DNA of 64,000 bases from Actinomycetes bacterium (GCA_022839745.1 JALHJB010000010.1:1-64000), one strand, 5' to 3'. Counted from the stretch's first letter, positions 1 through 8,536 are shown. Numbers and translations: made by a program. The notes: generated by a model not told the origin, from the letters alone.

Positions 1-1
1 G

Positions 2-145
2 CTGATCCGTCAGTACCTGCCGAAGGGCCGGAGCATGGCGCATATCACGCAAGCCGATCTCGACGCGATCGCTGCGAAACTCAACTCACGACCCCGCAAG
101 CGGCTCGGCTACAAGACGCCGGAGGAATGCTATGCACAATCGTAG
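2..145 (+). CDS. IS30-family transposase, C-terminal end (cut by window edge)
   Basis: The reading frame is open from the window edge to a TAG at 143-145 and encodes 47 residues. The stretch NSRPRKRLGYKTPEE is the characteristic C-terminal signature of IS30-family DDE transposases, just after the catalytic glutamate region. About 25 bases after the stop, at 168-190, the sequence GTGCACTTCAAACTTGAACTC resembles the terminal inverted repeat of IS30 elements, so the element probably ends near 190. The 5' part lies outside the window, so it cannot be said whether the transposase is intact. It marks the left edge of an accessory, defence-like region. Confidence 0.8.
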   Translation: MIRQYLPKGRSMAHITQADLDAIAAKLNSRPRKRLGYKTPEECYAQS

Positions 146-262
146 GAGGTCGCTCAGGAAAGCGAAGCGGTGCACTTCAAACTTGAACTCAGGACCCCCC
201 CCGCTGAGTATGTCAGCCCGCAGGGCTAGAATCGTCCTATCTCGAGGCAATGAGGAGGCTTC

Positions 263-1018
263 ATGAGAGAGAACCTGATCATTCCTGCTGGGAACAACAA
301 CGATCAGTTCGTGTTGGAAGGCATTCGATGGCTCGTCAGCACAGCGAAAGCAGGCAAGGGTGAAGGGCTCATCGCTGTTAACGGCTTCGCTGTACTGGAG
401 AGAGTGGCGAGGCGGACCTTTGGTGAGCGCCGCGCGAAACAACTGCGCGCGGGCATGGCGACGGTGGATGGCGTCCGGCTGGCGGTGATGTCAGACGCCA
501 AACCGCTGTTCGACTTCAGCGGCCCAGTGTTCGCCCTGTACCCCTCCGCCCGGTTACTGGACCGAATCGACACGATGTACTCCGTGACGCATCTACTCGT
601 CATCCCGTGGCTGGAGAAGGACGTCGAGGACTGGATCCGCGCCTGGCAGCCGCACGAGATAGGCGAGGACGCCGAAGTAGCTGGAAGCATCGCACTGAGC
701 GATCCGATCGTCGCGGCCGCGATGGACGACCTGGTCGTCTTGATCAACGTGGGCACCGGAATCGTCAGCCCGACGGACAAGGCGCACGCAATCGAGATCT
801 TCCGCTGCCTGAAGCTGAATGGCACCACGTACGATCCCGATGAGATTCGCGCGTGGCTGGTCGCAGAAGCGGGGATGGAGCCCGGCGACGCCAATGATGT
901 TCGCGATCTCGCTCAGAGGATCTTGGACGGCAGAACGGTGCAGGGCGCAGGGTCACCGCGCAAGAACACCCAGCGCTACAAGCGGTGGGTGGCAGAGGCA
1001 GGCGCCGGGACTTCATAG
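263..1018 (+). CDS. Hypothetical protein, 251 residues, next to IS30
   Basis: A strong ribosome site (GAGGAGG, 250-256) precedes the ATG by seven bases, so this start is well supported. The protein has 251 residues, no signal peptide and no obvious membrane segment. I do not recognise the family. The first half alternates predicted beta strands and helices (for example FALYPSARLLDRI near residues 93-105 and VTHLLVIPW near 111-119), compatible with a Rossmann-like or solute-sensing alpha/beta fold. The last 25 residues are basic and polar. It stands alone on the plus strand between the IS30 tail and the convergent kinase operon, a position typical of accessory or immunity genes. No function is assigned. 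Confidence 0.75.
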   Translation: MRENLIIPAGNNNDQFVLEGIRWLVSTAKAGKGEGLIAVNGFAVLERVARRTFGERRAKQLRAGMATVDGVRLAVMSDAKPLFDFSGPVFALYPSARLLDRIDTMYSVTHLLVIPWLEKDVEDWIRAWQPHEIGEDAEVAGSIALSDPIVAAAMDDLVVLINVGTGIVSPTDKAHAIEIFRCLKLNGTTYDPDEIRAWLVAEAGMEPGDANDVRDLAQRILDGRTVQGAGSPRKNTQRYKRWVAEAGAGTS

Positions 1019-1138
1019 CGCGACTCAGGGGTGGTGCTAACGTCTCTGTGCTTCAGCCGCGAACGAGCGGCTGCAGTTCAGCCTAGCGTGTGCGTGAGTC
1101 GGCTGGAAGCACGGGTTAGTCGCTGCACGGCAGCATGC

Positions 1139-1810
1139 CTAGACGGTCGCGCCCTGCGCGAGAGTTCGTTCCACGATTCGTCCGACCGCGTCAAGATAGT
1201 CGGCCCGAGAAGTGGGGCCGATCACACGCGGTCGCATGATGTACGTGAAGTGAGACGATTCCGGATTGAACTGGGCGAGCCCAACCCCATACCGTGCGTA
1301 GAAGTCGGTTATCCGCTTCGCATGCAAGTCTGGACCCGGAGGCATGACCACCGTAACCCGCCTCGCCAGGCGTCGGTAGCGCAGTGATTGAGCAAGCGCC
1401 TTCTTCCAGTCAGCTAGCTTGAGCTCGAACACCTCAAGCTCGGGGAGCTGCTCAGGCCATCTGGGGCCAAGTCGAACCAGGCCGGAGTCATCACGTGCAG
1501 CAAGGCCGACCCCAGATAGCTCAGTCACTGCCCGTCGAACGTACTCAGATTCGCGACCAGTGACTCTAGCGAGGTAGTCGAGCCTGTGCCCGCGCCGAGG
1601 CGATAGGGCCGCGGCCACTGCGGCACGACCGTTGGTAAGCATGGCAGCGACTTCAGGCGGTAGCGGGGTGCGCTCGACGCAATCGCGAGCAGCAGCCACC
1701 AGCACAATATCCGGCATTCCTGATGACGTGAGCACTTCCGAGAAGAGGACCGAGTCCGACTTCGCTTGGAGGTAATCCTCGAAGTGCGCTGCGAACTCCG
1801 CCTCATTCAT
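1139..1810 (-). CDS. Predicted PD-(D/E)xK nuclease with inserted winged helix
   Basis: This 223-residue protein is the last gene of a three-gene minus-strand operon; its ATG overlaps the end of the upstream gene by eight bases. The sequence shows a PD pair at residues 33-34 in a hydrophobic strand (MPDIVLV), an E-x-K triplet at 129-131 (FELKLADW), and a Q-x3-Y motif at 141-145 (QSLRY). That order of motifs is characteristic of RecB/Cas4-type PD-(D/E)xK nucleases. Between PD and ExK, residues about 55-118 look like a winged helix-turn-helix. The catalytic assignment is inferred from motif order, not from a recognised family. It could instead be a DNA-binding effector with a degenerate nuclease core. 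Confidence 0.7.
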   Translation of the reverse strand: MNEAEFAAHFEDYLQAKSDSVLFSEVLTSSGMPDIVLVAAARDCVERTPLPPEVAAMLTNGRAAVAAALSPRRGHRLDYLARVTGRESEYVRRAVTELSGVGLAARDDSGLVRLGPRWPEQLPELEVFELKLADWKKALAQSLRYRRLARRVTVVMPPGPDLHAKRITDFYARYGVGLAQFNPESSHFTYIMRPRVIGPTSRADYLDAVGRIVERTLAQGATV

Positions 1811-2981
1811 CCGGCGATTCGCCCAACTTCCGAGACAACTGGGTCATTGCTTCGCTCCAGTTTGTGAGATGGGAGAAGGAGCTCTCCAGTGGGAGGGATG
1901 AGCGTAGCTCACTCGCCATCGCGCTGGCCGACTGCAGCGCACCGTACAGGGCTCGTCTGCTGGCGACATCACCAGAACCGTAAGCAGTCTGCATCTGCCG
2001 GAGCACGCTCCAGAGTCCGTCGGTGGTCTCCGCCCGCCTCCATGTGTCGAACTGACCCACGCGAAGCTCTTCGTCACCGGGCGATTGAGAGACCACGCGG
2101 TCAAACCACCCCTGCTCCCGGATGATCTCAAGATCAGGCGAGAGATACAGCCAGCTTAGCAGAGGAAGAGACGGGTAGGCCGGTCTCGGCTGGCGGCCAT
2201 AGCTAGGTCCGGCAAGGTATCTGTCGAGACAGAAGCCACGCTGTGACTTGAACCAGCCACTCGCTACGCTCGACGCGCCCGAAGCCATGAGGACGCATGC
2301 ATCGAGCCCAGCATAGCCGTAGATAACGTCGAACCCGTTCCCGCTCAGCGCACTCGCGACATAGGCCAGATTCGAAAGCTGTAACGCGCTTCCGCCCGAG
2401 GCCCAAAGAGTGTCCTGAGCGGAGAGCCTGTTCGCGACGAGGTAGAACCCCTGGCAACTGAGAGTCGTCACCATATCAAGCAGATCGTCGACCTGGTCCG
2501 AATCAGCGAGGAGCCGGTCACCCAGGACCAGGGTGAGGTACAAAGGGGGGTCTGCGGAATCATCGTGCTGCGCCACTGATTCCTCTGCGAGGCTAAGAAA
2601 CACCTGGCTACGCCAGTCTGTAAAACTGTCCAAAGCCACCGTCGGGGAGACAATCGCCGACACACGGCACTCACGCTGAAGAGCCAGCACCCGCGAGACG
2701 AACTGCTCAATTGCGGTGCCGCTGAAGTCCCGACGCCGAAGACCGCTACGGAAATGCTCATACTCTCGCAGTCGCATGACAGATGCTTCATCCAGCAAGC
2801 TCAGGTGGAACTCGGAGTCAATCATCACGAACGCACCGGATGTCGCATATCGCTCACAACACATGGCGAGCTCAGACGGTGAATGATAGCGAGGCGACAA
2901 GACAACCCCATCGATTGCGCGCGACTGCAGGCCGGCCGTGATGAGCGAGTTCGCTTGGTATCCCTCCTGGCAGAGAATCAC
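1803..2981 (-). CDS. Unknown 392-residue protein of kinase operon, TIM-barrel-like
   Basis: The middle gene starts at a GTG that overlaps the kinase stop codon (GTGA), and its 3' end overlaps the nuclease-like gene by eight bases, so the three are translationally coupled. I do not recognise the family. The first 290 residues repeat a pattern of short hydrophobic strands followed by helices (AIDGVVLSP, GAFVMIDSEF, VSAIVSPTV, LYLTLVLGD, GFYLVANRL, GFDVIYGYAGLDACVLMASG), spaced as in a TIM barrel. The late GLDACVLMASGASS turn could bind a ligand. The last 100 residues look helical. A tRNA-guanine-transglycosylase-like barrel is one possibility. No signal peptide is seen, so it is probably cytoplasmic. 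Confidence 0.65.
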   Translation of the reverse strand: MILCQEGYQANSLITAGLQSRAIDGVVLSPRYHSPSELAMCCERYATSGAFVMIDSEFHLSLLDEASVMRLREYEHFRSGLRRRDFSGTAIEQFVSRVLALQRECRVSAIVSPTVALDSFTDWRSQVFLSLAEESVAQHDDSADPPLYLTLVLGDRLLADSDQVDDLLDMVTTLSCQGFYLVANRLSAQDTLWASGGSALQLSNLAYVASALSGNGFDVIYGYAGLDACVLMASGASSVASGWFKSQRGFCLDRYLAGPSYGRQPRPAYPSLPLLSWLYLSPDLEIIREQGWFDRVVSQSPGDEELRVGQFDTWRRAETTDGLWSVLRQMQTAYGSGDVASRRALYGALQSASAMASELRSSLPLESSFSHLTNWSEAMTQLSRKLGESPDE

Positions 2982-3880
2982 TTCAGTGCCCCCCGAATCG
3001 ACAGTATCTCGCCTATGAGTCGGTCAGGCGTGCTTAGGAAGCGTTGGTGGGGACGCTTCCCGAGGAGCCGCATCACCAAATCCCAGAATGGACCCAACTC
3101 CGCAGGGACTTGGGTTGCCTGTGCTGGCGGATCCAGCTTAATGCAGCGAATCCACTCAACCACGCCGTATGTACTGTTCCCGTACGGATGTCGGCCCGAA
3201 AGCGCGCGGTAGAGCACTACCGCCAGAGAATACGCGTCTGATCGGAAGTCCAGATCTCGCTTTGAGTCAAGATCGACCTGCTCGGGTGACATGTACTTGA
3301 GACTGCCCGGCAGGGCCCTCGATTTAGTAAGCTCAGGTCCGTCCAGATCCAGAACCAATCCCGGGTCCACCAGCACATACGTCCCATCAGACCTGCGGAT
3401 GATGTTCGCAGGCTTGATGTCTCTGTGAACGCGTCTCAAGTTCGCGAACTCACGGATGGCGCGAGCGACGCCGAGCGCCATCTCGACCGCCTCTGCGAAC
3501 TCGATCGTTCCGCCCCCTTCAAGCAGAGCAGCCAGACACTCCCCGTCGACGTACTCTTCTGTGAAGTACCCACACTCCATTCCGCCGACGAGACGCGTCC
3601 CGAGTGGAAGCGGGCCGAGCGCGGGAACGTGTGGAGAGTCAATTGCGGCCAATGTATCGACTTCTCGTTGCAGCCGACCCGCAATCTCCACAAGATCCTC
3701 TGCGTCGTACGGGCAGTCAGGGTCATCAAATGGGACTAGGAAGAGCGCGACCGGATTGCCCTGGTGTTCGGCGTAGAACCCAACCTTCTGATTGCCCTGA
3801 TCTGGGGCAATCATTCGCAAAGCATCAAGCTCGGGAAAAGACGCGCGCACTGTATCGATAGTGAGATCCTGCCTCGTCAA
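2978..3880 (-). CDS. Serine/threonine protein kinase domain protein with displaced lysine
   Basis: First gene of the three-gene operon, 300 residues, starting at TTG with a GGGGGG ribosome site five bases upstream. It is a soluble, single-domain eukaryotic-like kinase with no membrane anchor or sensor domain. Visible motifs are the catalytic loop VHRDIKPANI (H152, D154, K156, N159), a metal-binding D172 in the order DPG instead of DFG, a helix-C glutamate in LQREVDTL, and an APE-like SPE at 198-200. The usual VAIK lysine is replaced: the strand reads VALF at 44-47. A lysine at residue 32 (GNQKVGFY) sits where WNK kinases carry their substituted lysine. Activity is plausible but unproven. The context suggests a signalling component of a defence-like operon. 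Confidence 0.85.
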   Translation of the reverse strand: MTRQDLTIDTVRASFPELDALRMIAPDQGNQKVGFYAEHQGNPVALFLVPFDDPDCPYDAEDLVEIAGRLQREVDTLAAIDSPHVPALGPLPLGTRLVGGMECGYFTEEYVDGECLAALLEGGGTIEFAEAVEMALGVARAIREFANLRRVHRDIKPANIIRRSDGTYVLVDPGLVLDLDGPELTKSRALPGSLKYMSPEQVDLDSKRDLDFRSDAYSLAVVLYRALSGRHPYGNSTYGVVEWIRCIKLDPPAQATQVPAELGPFWDLVMRLLGKRPHQRFLSTPDRLIGEILSIRGALK

Positions 3881-4017
3881 GACTGCCCCCCTTCACCTGA
3901 CCGATACTACGCCTTTGGCATGACACGCGCCCGTCACAGCGGTGCATGCGACTAACAGTGATTCTACAGTCCCGATAATCGCACAACGCGACCCGACAGC
4001 TCCACGTGTATTGCCAC

Positions 4018-7000
4018 CTACTCGCCAGGACGCTGATTGCCCCACTCCCACACATCGGCCTTCACGCGCTCGTAGTTGGCGTCGAGCTCGGGCCGCATCA
4101 GCACGAGCGCCGCAATCCGACGCACCATCTCGGTGACGTAGCGCGCTTCCTCGGGCTTGAGGTCGCGGCCGAGCAGCGCACGCTCGCGGTACGACAGCCA
4201 CTTCTTGATGACCTGGTAGCCGCCGATGGTGTAGCGCCACACGTTGGCCGGCACGCAGCGCCAGTACGCGACATTGTTCAGGTACACGTCGAAGCACGTC
4301 TCACCGAGGAGCTCGATCGCCTCCTCGCCCGTCATGCCGAGGGTGGCAGCGTGTTCCGCGATGGCCGAGCGCTCGTCGTCGGTGTACGGGCGCTCGGCGA
4401 GCTTGCCGGTCGACGGCATCGTGATGCCGCCCTTGCCGGCGATGCCCCAGTGAGCGGTGACAGCGAGGTCGGTGGCGGGATCGAGAGTGCCCGAAGTGGA
4501 TGACAGGATGCCGAGGGGGGCGCTGCCGGTGAACCCACTTGCGCCCCCGTCAATCAGCGCACCCAGACGTCGCCCGAGGGCCGCAGACGTGAGGAGGAGC
4601 TGTGCATCCGCAGGTATTGGCAGGCGGGGCCAATCCAGCTCGAGCGCGGCACCGTTCTCCGCGAAGTAGTCTGCGCAATGAAGCATCGCAATCGCGTGCC
4701 AGAAGAGGACCTCGTCATCAGACTGCATCGCGTGGAGGTAGGCTCTGGCCCGATCGCTCAGATTCGCCTGTGCCGTGGCTGAAGCTAGGAGAGTGTCCTG
4801 CGCGTGCACCACGTCGAGTGGGAACGCAATCGCTCCGCGCTCAAGGAGGTGAAACGCAACAGCCGAACTCGTCACAACCGGCGGGTCGTAGCCTCGTCGC
4901 TGCTTCTGAGCCATGACTAATTGCGGTGTCTTCGTCTGCGCAGTTGGCCAGTACTCGGTTCGTTTCTCGTGAAGGAGCTTGGTCTCGGGTTCCCAGTACA
5001 CCCATCGCCTGTCGAACGGTCTGTACTGGTAGGGCAGTACCCGCTCCGGCAGGAATCCCCGGGCCGCGAGTGTTCGCCGAGTGGCAACAGCTTCGAATCG
5101 ACTGGCGTCGGACATGGCAACTGGGCTCTCAGCGCAGATCACGTCATCGCTGAGCGCCGGATCGAAGTAGCGACCTACCCGATGCTCGAGGCGCGCACGA
5201 TCAATGTCGACGACGAACTGATCGCGTGCAGTGATGATGCCTGGAAACGACACGGGAAACAGGTCCGGGATCCTCGGCCACGACAGGTAGCCCTCGGCAA
5301 CCTCAGCTGGGCGGAACGGCAGACCGAGTTCGAGGAGCGGAGTGACGGGCTGATATCGAGTGGCACCCTCAAGCGATTGAAGCAAAGCCTGTCGACGCAC
5401 AGATGCCCTCGCCTCATCGAAGTCGGCGTACTCGATCGCTGCGGCTCCGTTCTCCGAGCGAACGCAGGTGGCAATCGCTGTGCCTATTTTGATTCCGGGT
5501 GACTTCGGCCCCTGGGCGAATACGGTCTCACTGGTTCGCCCATCGGGCGCGTATTCGGAGATGATCCTGTCGCCGTGCAGGTTGTCGATGGTGATGTGAT
5601 CGAACGCCTCGATGAACGATTCGCGCATTCCGGTGAATGACAGGCCCGTCAGCCACGAGTAGTTGCTGATGAAGCACACCACGCCGCGGCCCGTGCGCTC
5701 CGTGATCTGCCGCTCCGCCATGCGGTAGAAGCGCACGTACAGGTCGTTCAGTCCCTGGCCCTGGGGCTTCGGCGCGCGCTTGGTAGTGCGATACGCCTCA
5801 GAGAGGCTGCGCTCCTCATCCACCGCCACACCGGCGTATCCGTTGTACGGCGGGTTGCCGATCACCACGAGGATCTTCTCCTCGCGCTTGATGCGGTCGG
5901 CAGCGTCGCGCTCCTCGGCAAACTCAGGGAAGAGCAGCGTCGAGTGCATCTGACCCACTGCGGCACGCCTGTCCTTGGGAGGCGTCGTCTCGCCGTCGCC
6001 CCAGCCGGTGAGCGCGTTGGTGAGGTAGATGGCGGCGCGCTCATCGGCGTCTTTGAGCGGCACGCCGAGCTCCGCCAGAAGGATGCCCATCTGCAGGTGC
6101 GCCACCACGAACGGCGCCGGCATGATCTCAAAGCCGATCACGCGCTCGAGCGCGGCGCGCTTCACGTCGTTGCGGGTGAGCGCGTCGGCGCCCTTGGCCG
6201 TGAGCGTGCGGTCGATGGTGCGAAGCACCTCCACGAGGTAGGCGCCGGTGCCGCAGCACGGGTCGAGCACCACCACGCTCGGGTCGGCGAGACCGTCCGC
6301 GATGCCCAGCTCCTCGCGGAGCGCCCAGTCCACGCGCGCCACCATGTACTTCACGACCTCGTCCGGCGTATACCACACGCCGAGCTCCTTGCGCAGCGCC
6401 GGGTCGAACGCCTCGAGGAACGGCTCGTAGAAGTACTGCACCGCGTGATGCTCCTCGAACTTGTCGAAGAAGCTCACACGGTCGATGCGCCACAGCACCT
6501 CCTCGGCCCACTCGAGCACTTCTGAGATGCCGAGCTGTCCGAGCTGCCGCACATCGGCGAACTGCCGGAAGAGCTCGTAGACCATCGGCACATGAAGCGT
6601 GGCGGTTGCCGTCTCCCACTCGAAGCGCCGGTCCCACGGGATCTCCTCGGCCCGGTCGCGCCCGCGCGCCCAGAGCACCCAGGCGGCGAACATGCCGTAG
6701 AAGAGCGTCTGCACGAGTGTTGAGCGGAAGAAGTGGTCGCCCTTCTCGCCCTCGAACTTCAGGCCGAGGGCATCCTCGAGCTGCGATCGCAGCGCGTCGA
6801 GCGCGGGCAGCTCGTGCTTCTGCTCAAGGCGCAGGCGTGCGGTGCGCGCATAGCTTGCGAGGAACCACGCGAGGTCCTTCGGATCGGACAGTGGCGCATT
6901 GTGAAGCAGCACGCGACGCAAGAACTCGGTGAGACCCTCGCCCGCATCCTCCGCGTACGTACGCGGCTGCTGTACGCGCGCCCAGAAGCCGGCCTCGGTT

Positions 7001-7443
7001 TCTGAGAGGCGGAGCGTCTCAAGGACGCGGGTTCCCGTGCCGCCTGCCCCCCGGCCCACCAGCACGAAGTCGCGCAGGTTGGTGACGAGTACGAGCCCGT
7101 AGCGCTCCACGTAGCGGGCGACCTGCACGCCTTCGGCGGTGGCGAAGGCATCCTCGGCAGGAGACTTCACCTCGATGGCGCCGCGCGCGGGGAGCTGCCC
7201 GGCCAGCGGATCGGTACCCGGCTCCCAGCCCTTGAGCTGCGGTGCGGTGAACAGACCGCCGTCCGGGATGCCCGCACCGGTGTTGCGCAGGTTGATGATC
7301 GCGGTGACCTTGGGCTTGAGCTTGGAGCCGAGGGCGGTGAGCAGCTCGGCGAGCGCGGGGTAGTAGCTCGTCTCGGCAACACCCGCACCAGAGGCGTGGA
7401 TGTCGCGCAGTGTGCTGAAGTAGATCTCCACCGGATCCCGCAC
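4018..7443 (-). CDS. Single-chain restriction-modification enzyme (PD-(D/E)xK nuclease + N6-adenine methylase)
   Basis: This protein of about 1141 residues combines restriction and modification in one chain. At the N-terminus are IPDGG, EVK and QVARY (residues 72-73, 103-105 and 119-123 if counted from the GTG at 7479), matching PD-(D/E)xK nucleases. The gamma-type adenine methylase follows, with motif I DPCCGTGAY near 406-414 and catalytic GNPPY near 541-545. The rest is presumably target recognition. It resembles type ISP enzymes, but no helicase ATPase is visible between nuclease and methylase, which makes it closer to type IIG. I prefer the GTG at 7443 because GGGAGG lies four bases upstream and a TATTCT box at 7480-7485 leaves the longer start at or before the transcription start. 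Confidence 0.9.
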   Translation of the reverse strand: MRDPVEIYFSTLRDIHASGAGVAETSYYPALAELLTALGSKLKPKVTAIINLRNTGAGIPDGGLFTAPQLKGWEPGTDPLAGQLPARGAIEVKSPAEDAFATAEGVQVARYVERYGLVLVTNLRDFVLVGRGAGGTGTRVLETLRLSETEAGFWARVQQPRTYAEDAGEGLTEFLRRVLLHNAPLSDPKDLAWFLASYARTARLRLEQKHELPALDALRSQLEDALGLKFEGEKGDHFFRSTLVQTLFYGMFAAWVLWARGRDRAEEIPWDRRFEWETATATLHVPMVYELFRQFADVRQLGQLGISEVLEWAEEVLWRIDRVSFFDKFEEHHAVQYFYEPFLEAFDPALRKELGVWYTPDEVVKYMVARVDWALREELGIADGLADPSVVVLDPCCGTGAYLVEVLRTIDRTLTAKGADALTRNDVKRAALERVIGFEIMPAPFVVAHLQMGILLAELGVPLKDADERAAIYLTNALTGWGDGETTPPKDRRAAVGQMHSTLLFPEFAEERDAADRIKREEKILVVIGNPPYNGYAGVAVDEERSLSEAYRTTKRAPKPQGQGLNDLYVRFYRMAERQITERTGRGVVCFISNYSWLTGLSFTGMRESFIEAFDHITIDNLHGDRIISEYAPDGRTSETVFAQGPKSPGIKIGTAIATCVRSENGAAAIEYADFDEARASVRRQALLQSLEGATRYQPVTPLLELGLPFRPAEVAEGYLSWPRIPDLFPVSFPGIITARDQFVVDIDRARLEHRVGRYFDPALSDDVICAESPVAMSDASRFEAVATRRTLAARGFLPERVLPYQYRPFDRRWVYWEPETKLLHEKRTEYWPTAQTKTPQLVMAQKQRRGYDPPVVTSSAVAFHLLERGAIAFPLDVVHAQDTLLASATAQANLSDRARAYLHAMQSDDEVLFWHAIAMLHCADYFAENGAALELDWPRLPIPADAQLLLTSAALGRRLGALIDGGASGFTGSAPLGILSSTSGTLDPATDLAVTAHWGIAGKGGITMPSTGKLAERPYTDDERSAIAEHAATLGMTGEEAIELLGETCFDVYLNNVAYWRCVPANVWRYTIGGYQVIKKWLSYRERALLGRDLKPEEARYVTEMVRRIAALVLMRPELDANYERVKADVWEWGNQRPGE

Positions 7444-7479
7444 AGGCCCTCCCTCGGTAGCCGCTCCCCGCTGCATCAC

Positions 7480-7485
7480 AGAATA
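7480..7485 (-). promoter_or_regulatory. -10 box for the restriction-modification gene
   Basis: Read on the minus strand, TATTCT lies immediately upstream of the first possible GTG/ATG starts. Transcription beginning about seven bases downstream would give a 30-base leader containing GGGAGG and favours translation from the GTG at 7443. No good -35 hexamer is visible at 17 bases. Confidence 0.4.
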
Positions 7486-7519
7486 GCAGCAGGGGCCGAC
7501 ACCTTAGGATTCCGGATGC

Positions 7520-8293
7520 TCAGGCACTCAGCACGTCTGGCGTATCGCCGGCGTCACCAACAGTCGCCGCCCCGTCATCCGTCCGCACCAACCGTTTCCG
7601 CATGAACAGTATGTACGGGACCAGCACTATGACCATGGCGCTGAGTACGTACACGTCCATGGTTGTGTTTGCGGCGGTGATCGTGCCGCTCAGATCGAAC
7701 AGTGCATGAAAGACGGCTCCGGGGATGATGCTGCCCGTGATGGCAACAACGTATGCAAGCGCGATACCGATGACTACAGCTGCCCCAACCTGAATCAGCT
7801 GGTCGGACATGGTGTACCCGCGCGCGAGGTTGACGATGTGACCCATACCGAACGTGATCCCGGTGATGAGGATCGCACGATTGAGGGCGCCCCTCTTCAG
7901 GATCGCTTGGAAGAGAAGCCCCCTGAACAGCAGCTCCTCGATAAAGCCGACGCCTGCAACGAGCAGGACAGCCGAGACCACCTCTCCAGCATCGAGTCCG
8001 GGAGCGAAGCCTTTGGCGTACTGGAACAGTGAGATGCCGAACAGCGGCGCGAGATAGTGCACGGCGCGCATGGTGTTGGCGCGAGGTGGCCGCAACCCGG
8101 ACAGATCGGCGAGACCGGACCGTCGCAGGTAGAGCACCAGGACGACCGCGAGGCCAGCGAGCAGGATGCCAGTCACCAATGGAGTGCTTGCGGGGTCGGG
8201 AGCAAGCATGCCTCCCACATTGACCAGTGCCACATAGATCGCGATCCAGAGCAGAGCGTGCCAGACGGGTTTGTTATCGCGCAGCTGCTTCAA
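7520..8293 (-). CDS. CPBP-family intramembrane metalloprotease
   Basis: A 257-residue polytopic membrane protein with about seven hydrophobic segments. It has the three CPBP/Abi (Rce1-like) signatures: EELLFRG at residues 119-125, FGMGH with H152, and FHALFDL with H197. In this family these residues form the glutamate/histidine active site of membrane-embedded prenyl-protein or bacteriocin-related proteases. The start is TTG, and its first bases overlap the TGA of an upstream short frame (TTGA), which suggests coupling. The substrate cannot be told from sequence, and nearby genes give no clear partner. Confidence 0.88.
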   Translation of the reverse strand: MKQLRDNKPVWHALLWIAIYVALVNVGGMLAPDPASTPLVTGILLAGLAVVLVLYLRRSGLADLSGLRPPRANTMRAVHYLAPLFGISLFQYAKGFAPGLDAGEVVSAVLLVAGVGFIEELLFRGLLFQAILKRGALNRAILITGITFGMGHIVNLARGYTMSDQLIQVGAAVVIGIALAYVVAITGSIIPGAVFHALFDLSGTITAANTTMDVYVLSAMVIVLVPYILFMRKRLVRTDDGAATVGDAGDTPDVLSA

Positions 8294-8475
8294 GAGTCGT
8301 CCTTTTCGTTGGGGCGCTCATCGTATCGCACCACGGCAAGCTGCCCCACCACCGAGTCGCGCATCTCCTCGGCCGCCTGCACAAGGCCGCCGATCTCGTC
8401 GTCGCAAGCGTCAGGACGAACGTGCCCGCTGCTGAGAGAAAGAAGCCCGGAACGCCCTCGTGCTACCGTGCTCAC
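8290..8475 (-). CDS. Possible small ORF upstream of and overlapping the CPBP gene
   Basis: The 243 bases between the CPBP gene and the flavodoxin-like gene contain a minus-strand frame of about 61 codons that ends in a TGA overlapping the CPBP TTG start. Its last 40 residues (for example DDEIGGLVQAAEEM) have the codon bias of neighbouring genes and a plausible amphipathic helix, which argues for translation. No good ribosome site is seen at the GTG chosen here, and the N-terminal 15 residues are arginine-rich and unconvincing. It may be the remnant C-terminus of a larger gene. Confidence is low. Confidence 0.3.
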   Translation of the reverse strand: MSTVARGRSGLLSLSSGHVRPDACDDEIGGLVQAAEEMRDSVVGQLAVVRYDERPNEKDDS

Positions 8476-8536
8476 CGCGCGCGAGGAGCGCGGCGGCGGC
8501 GGTACACGAGGGCGCGGTCGCGCTCCGCCGCCGCGG

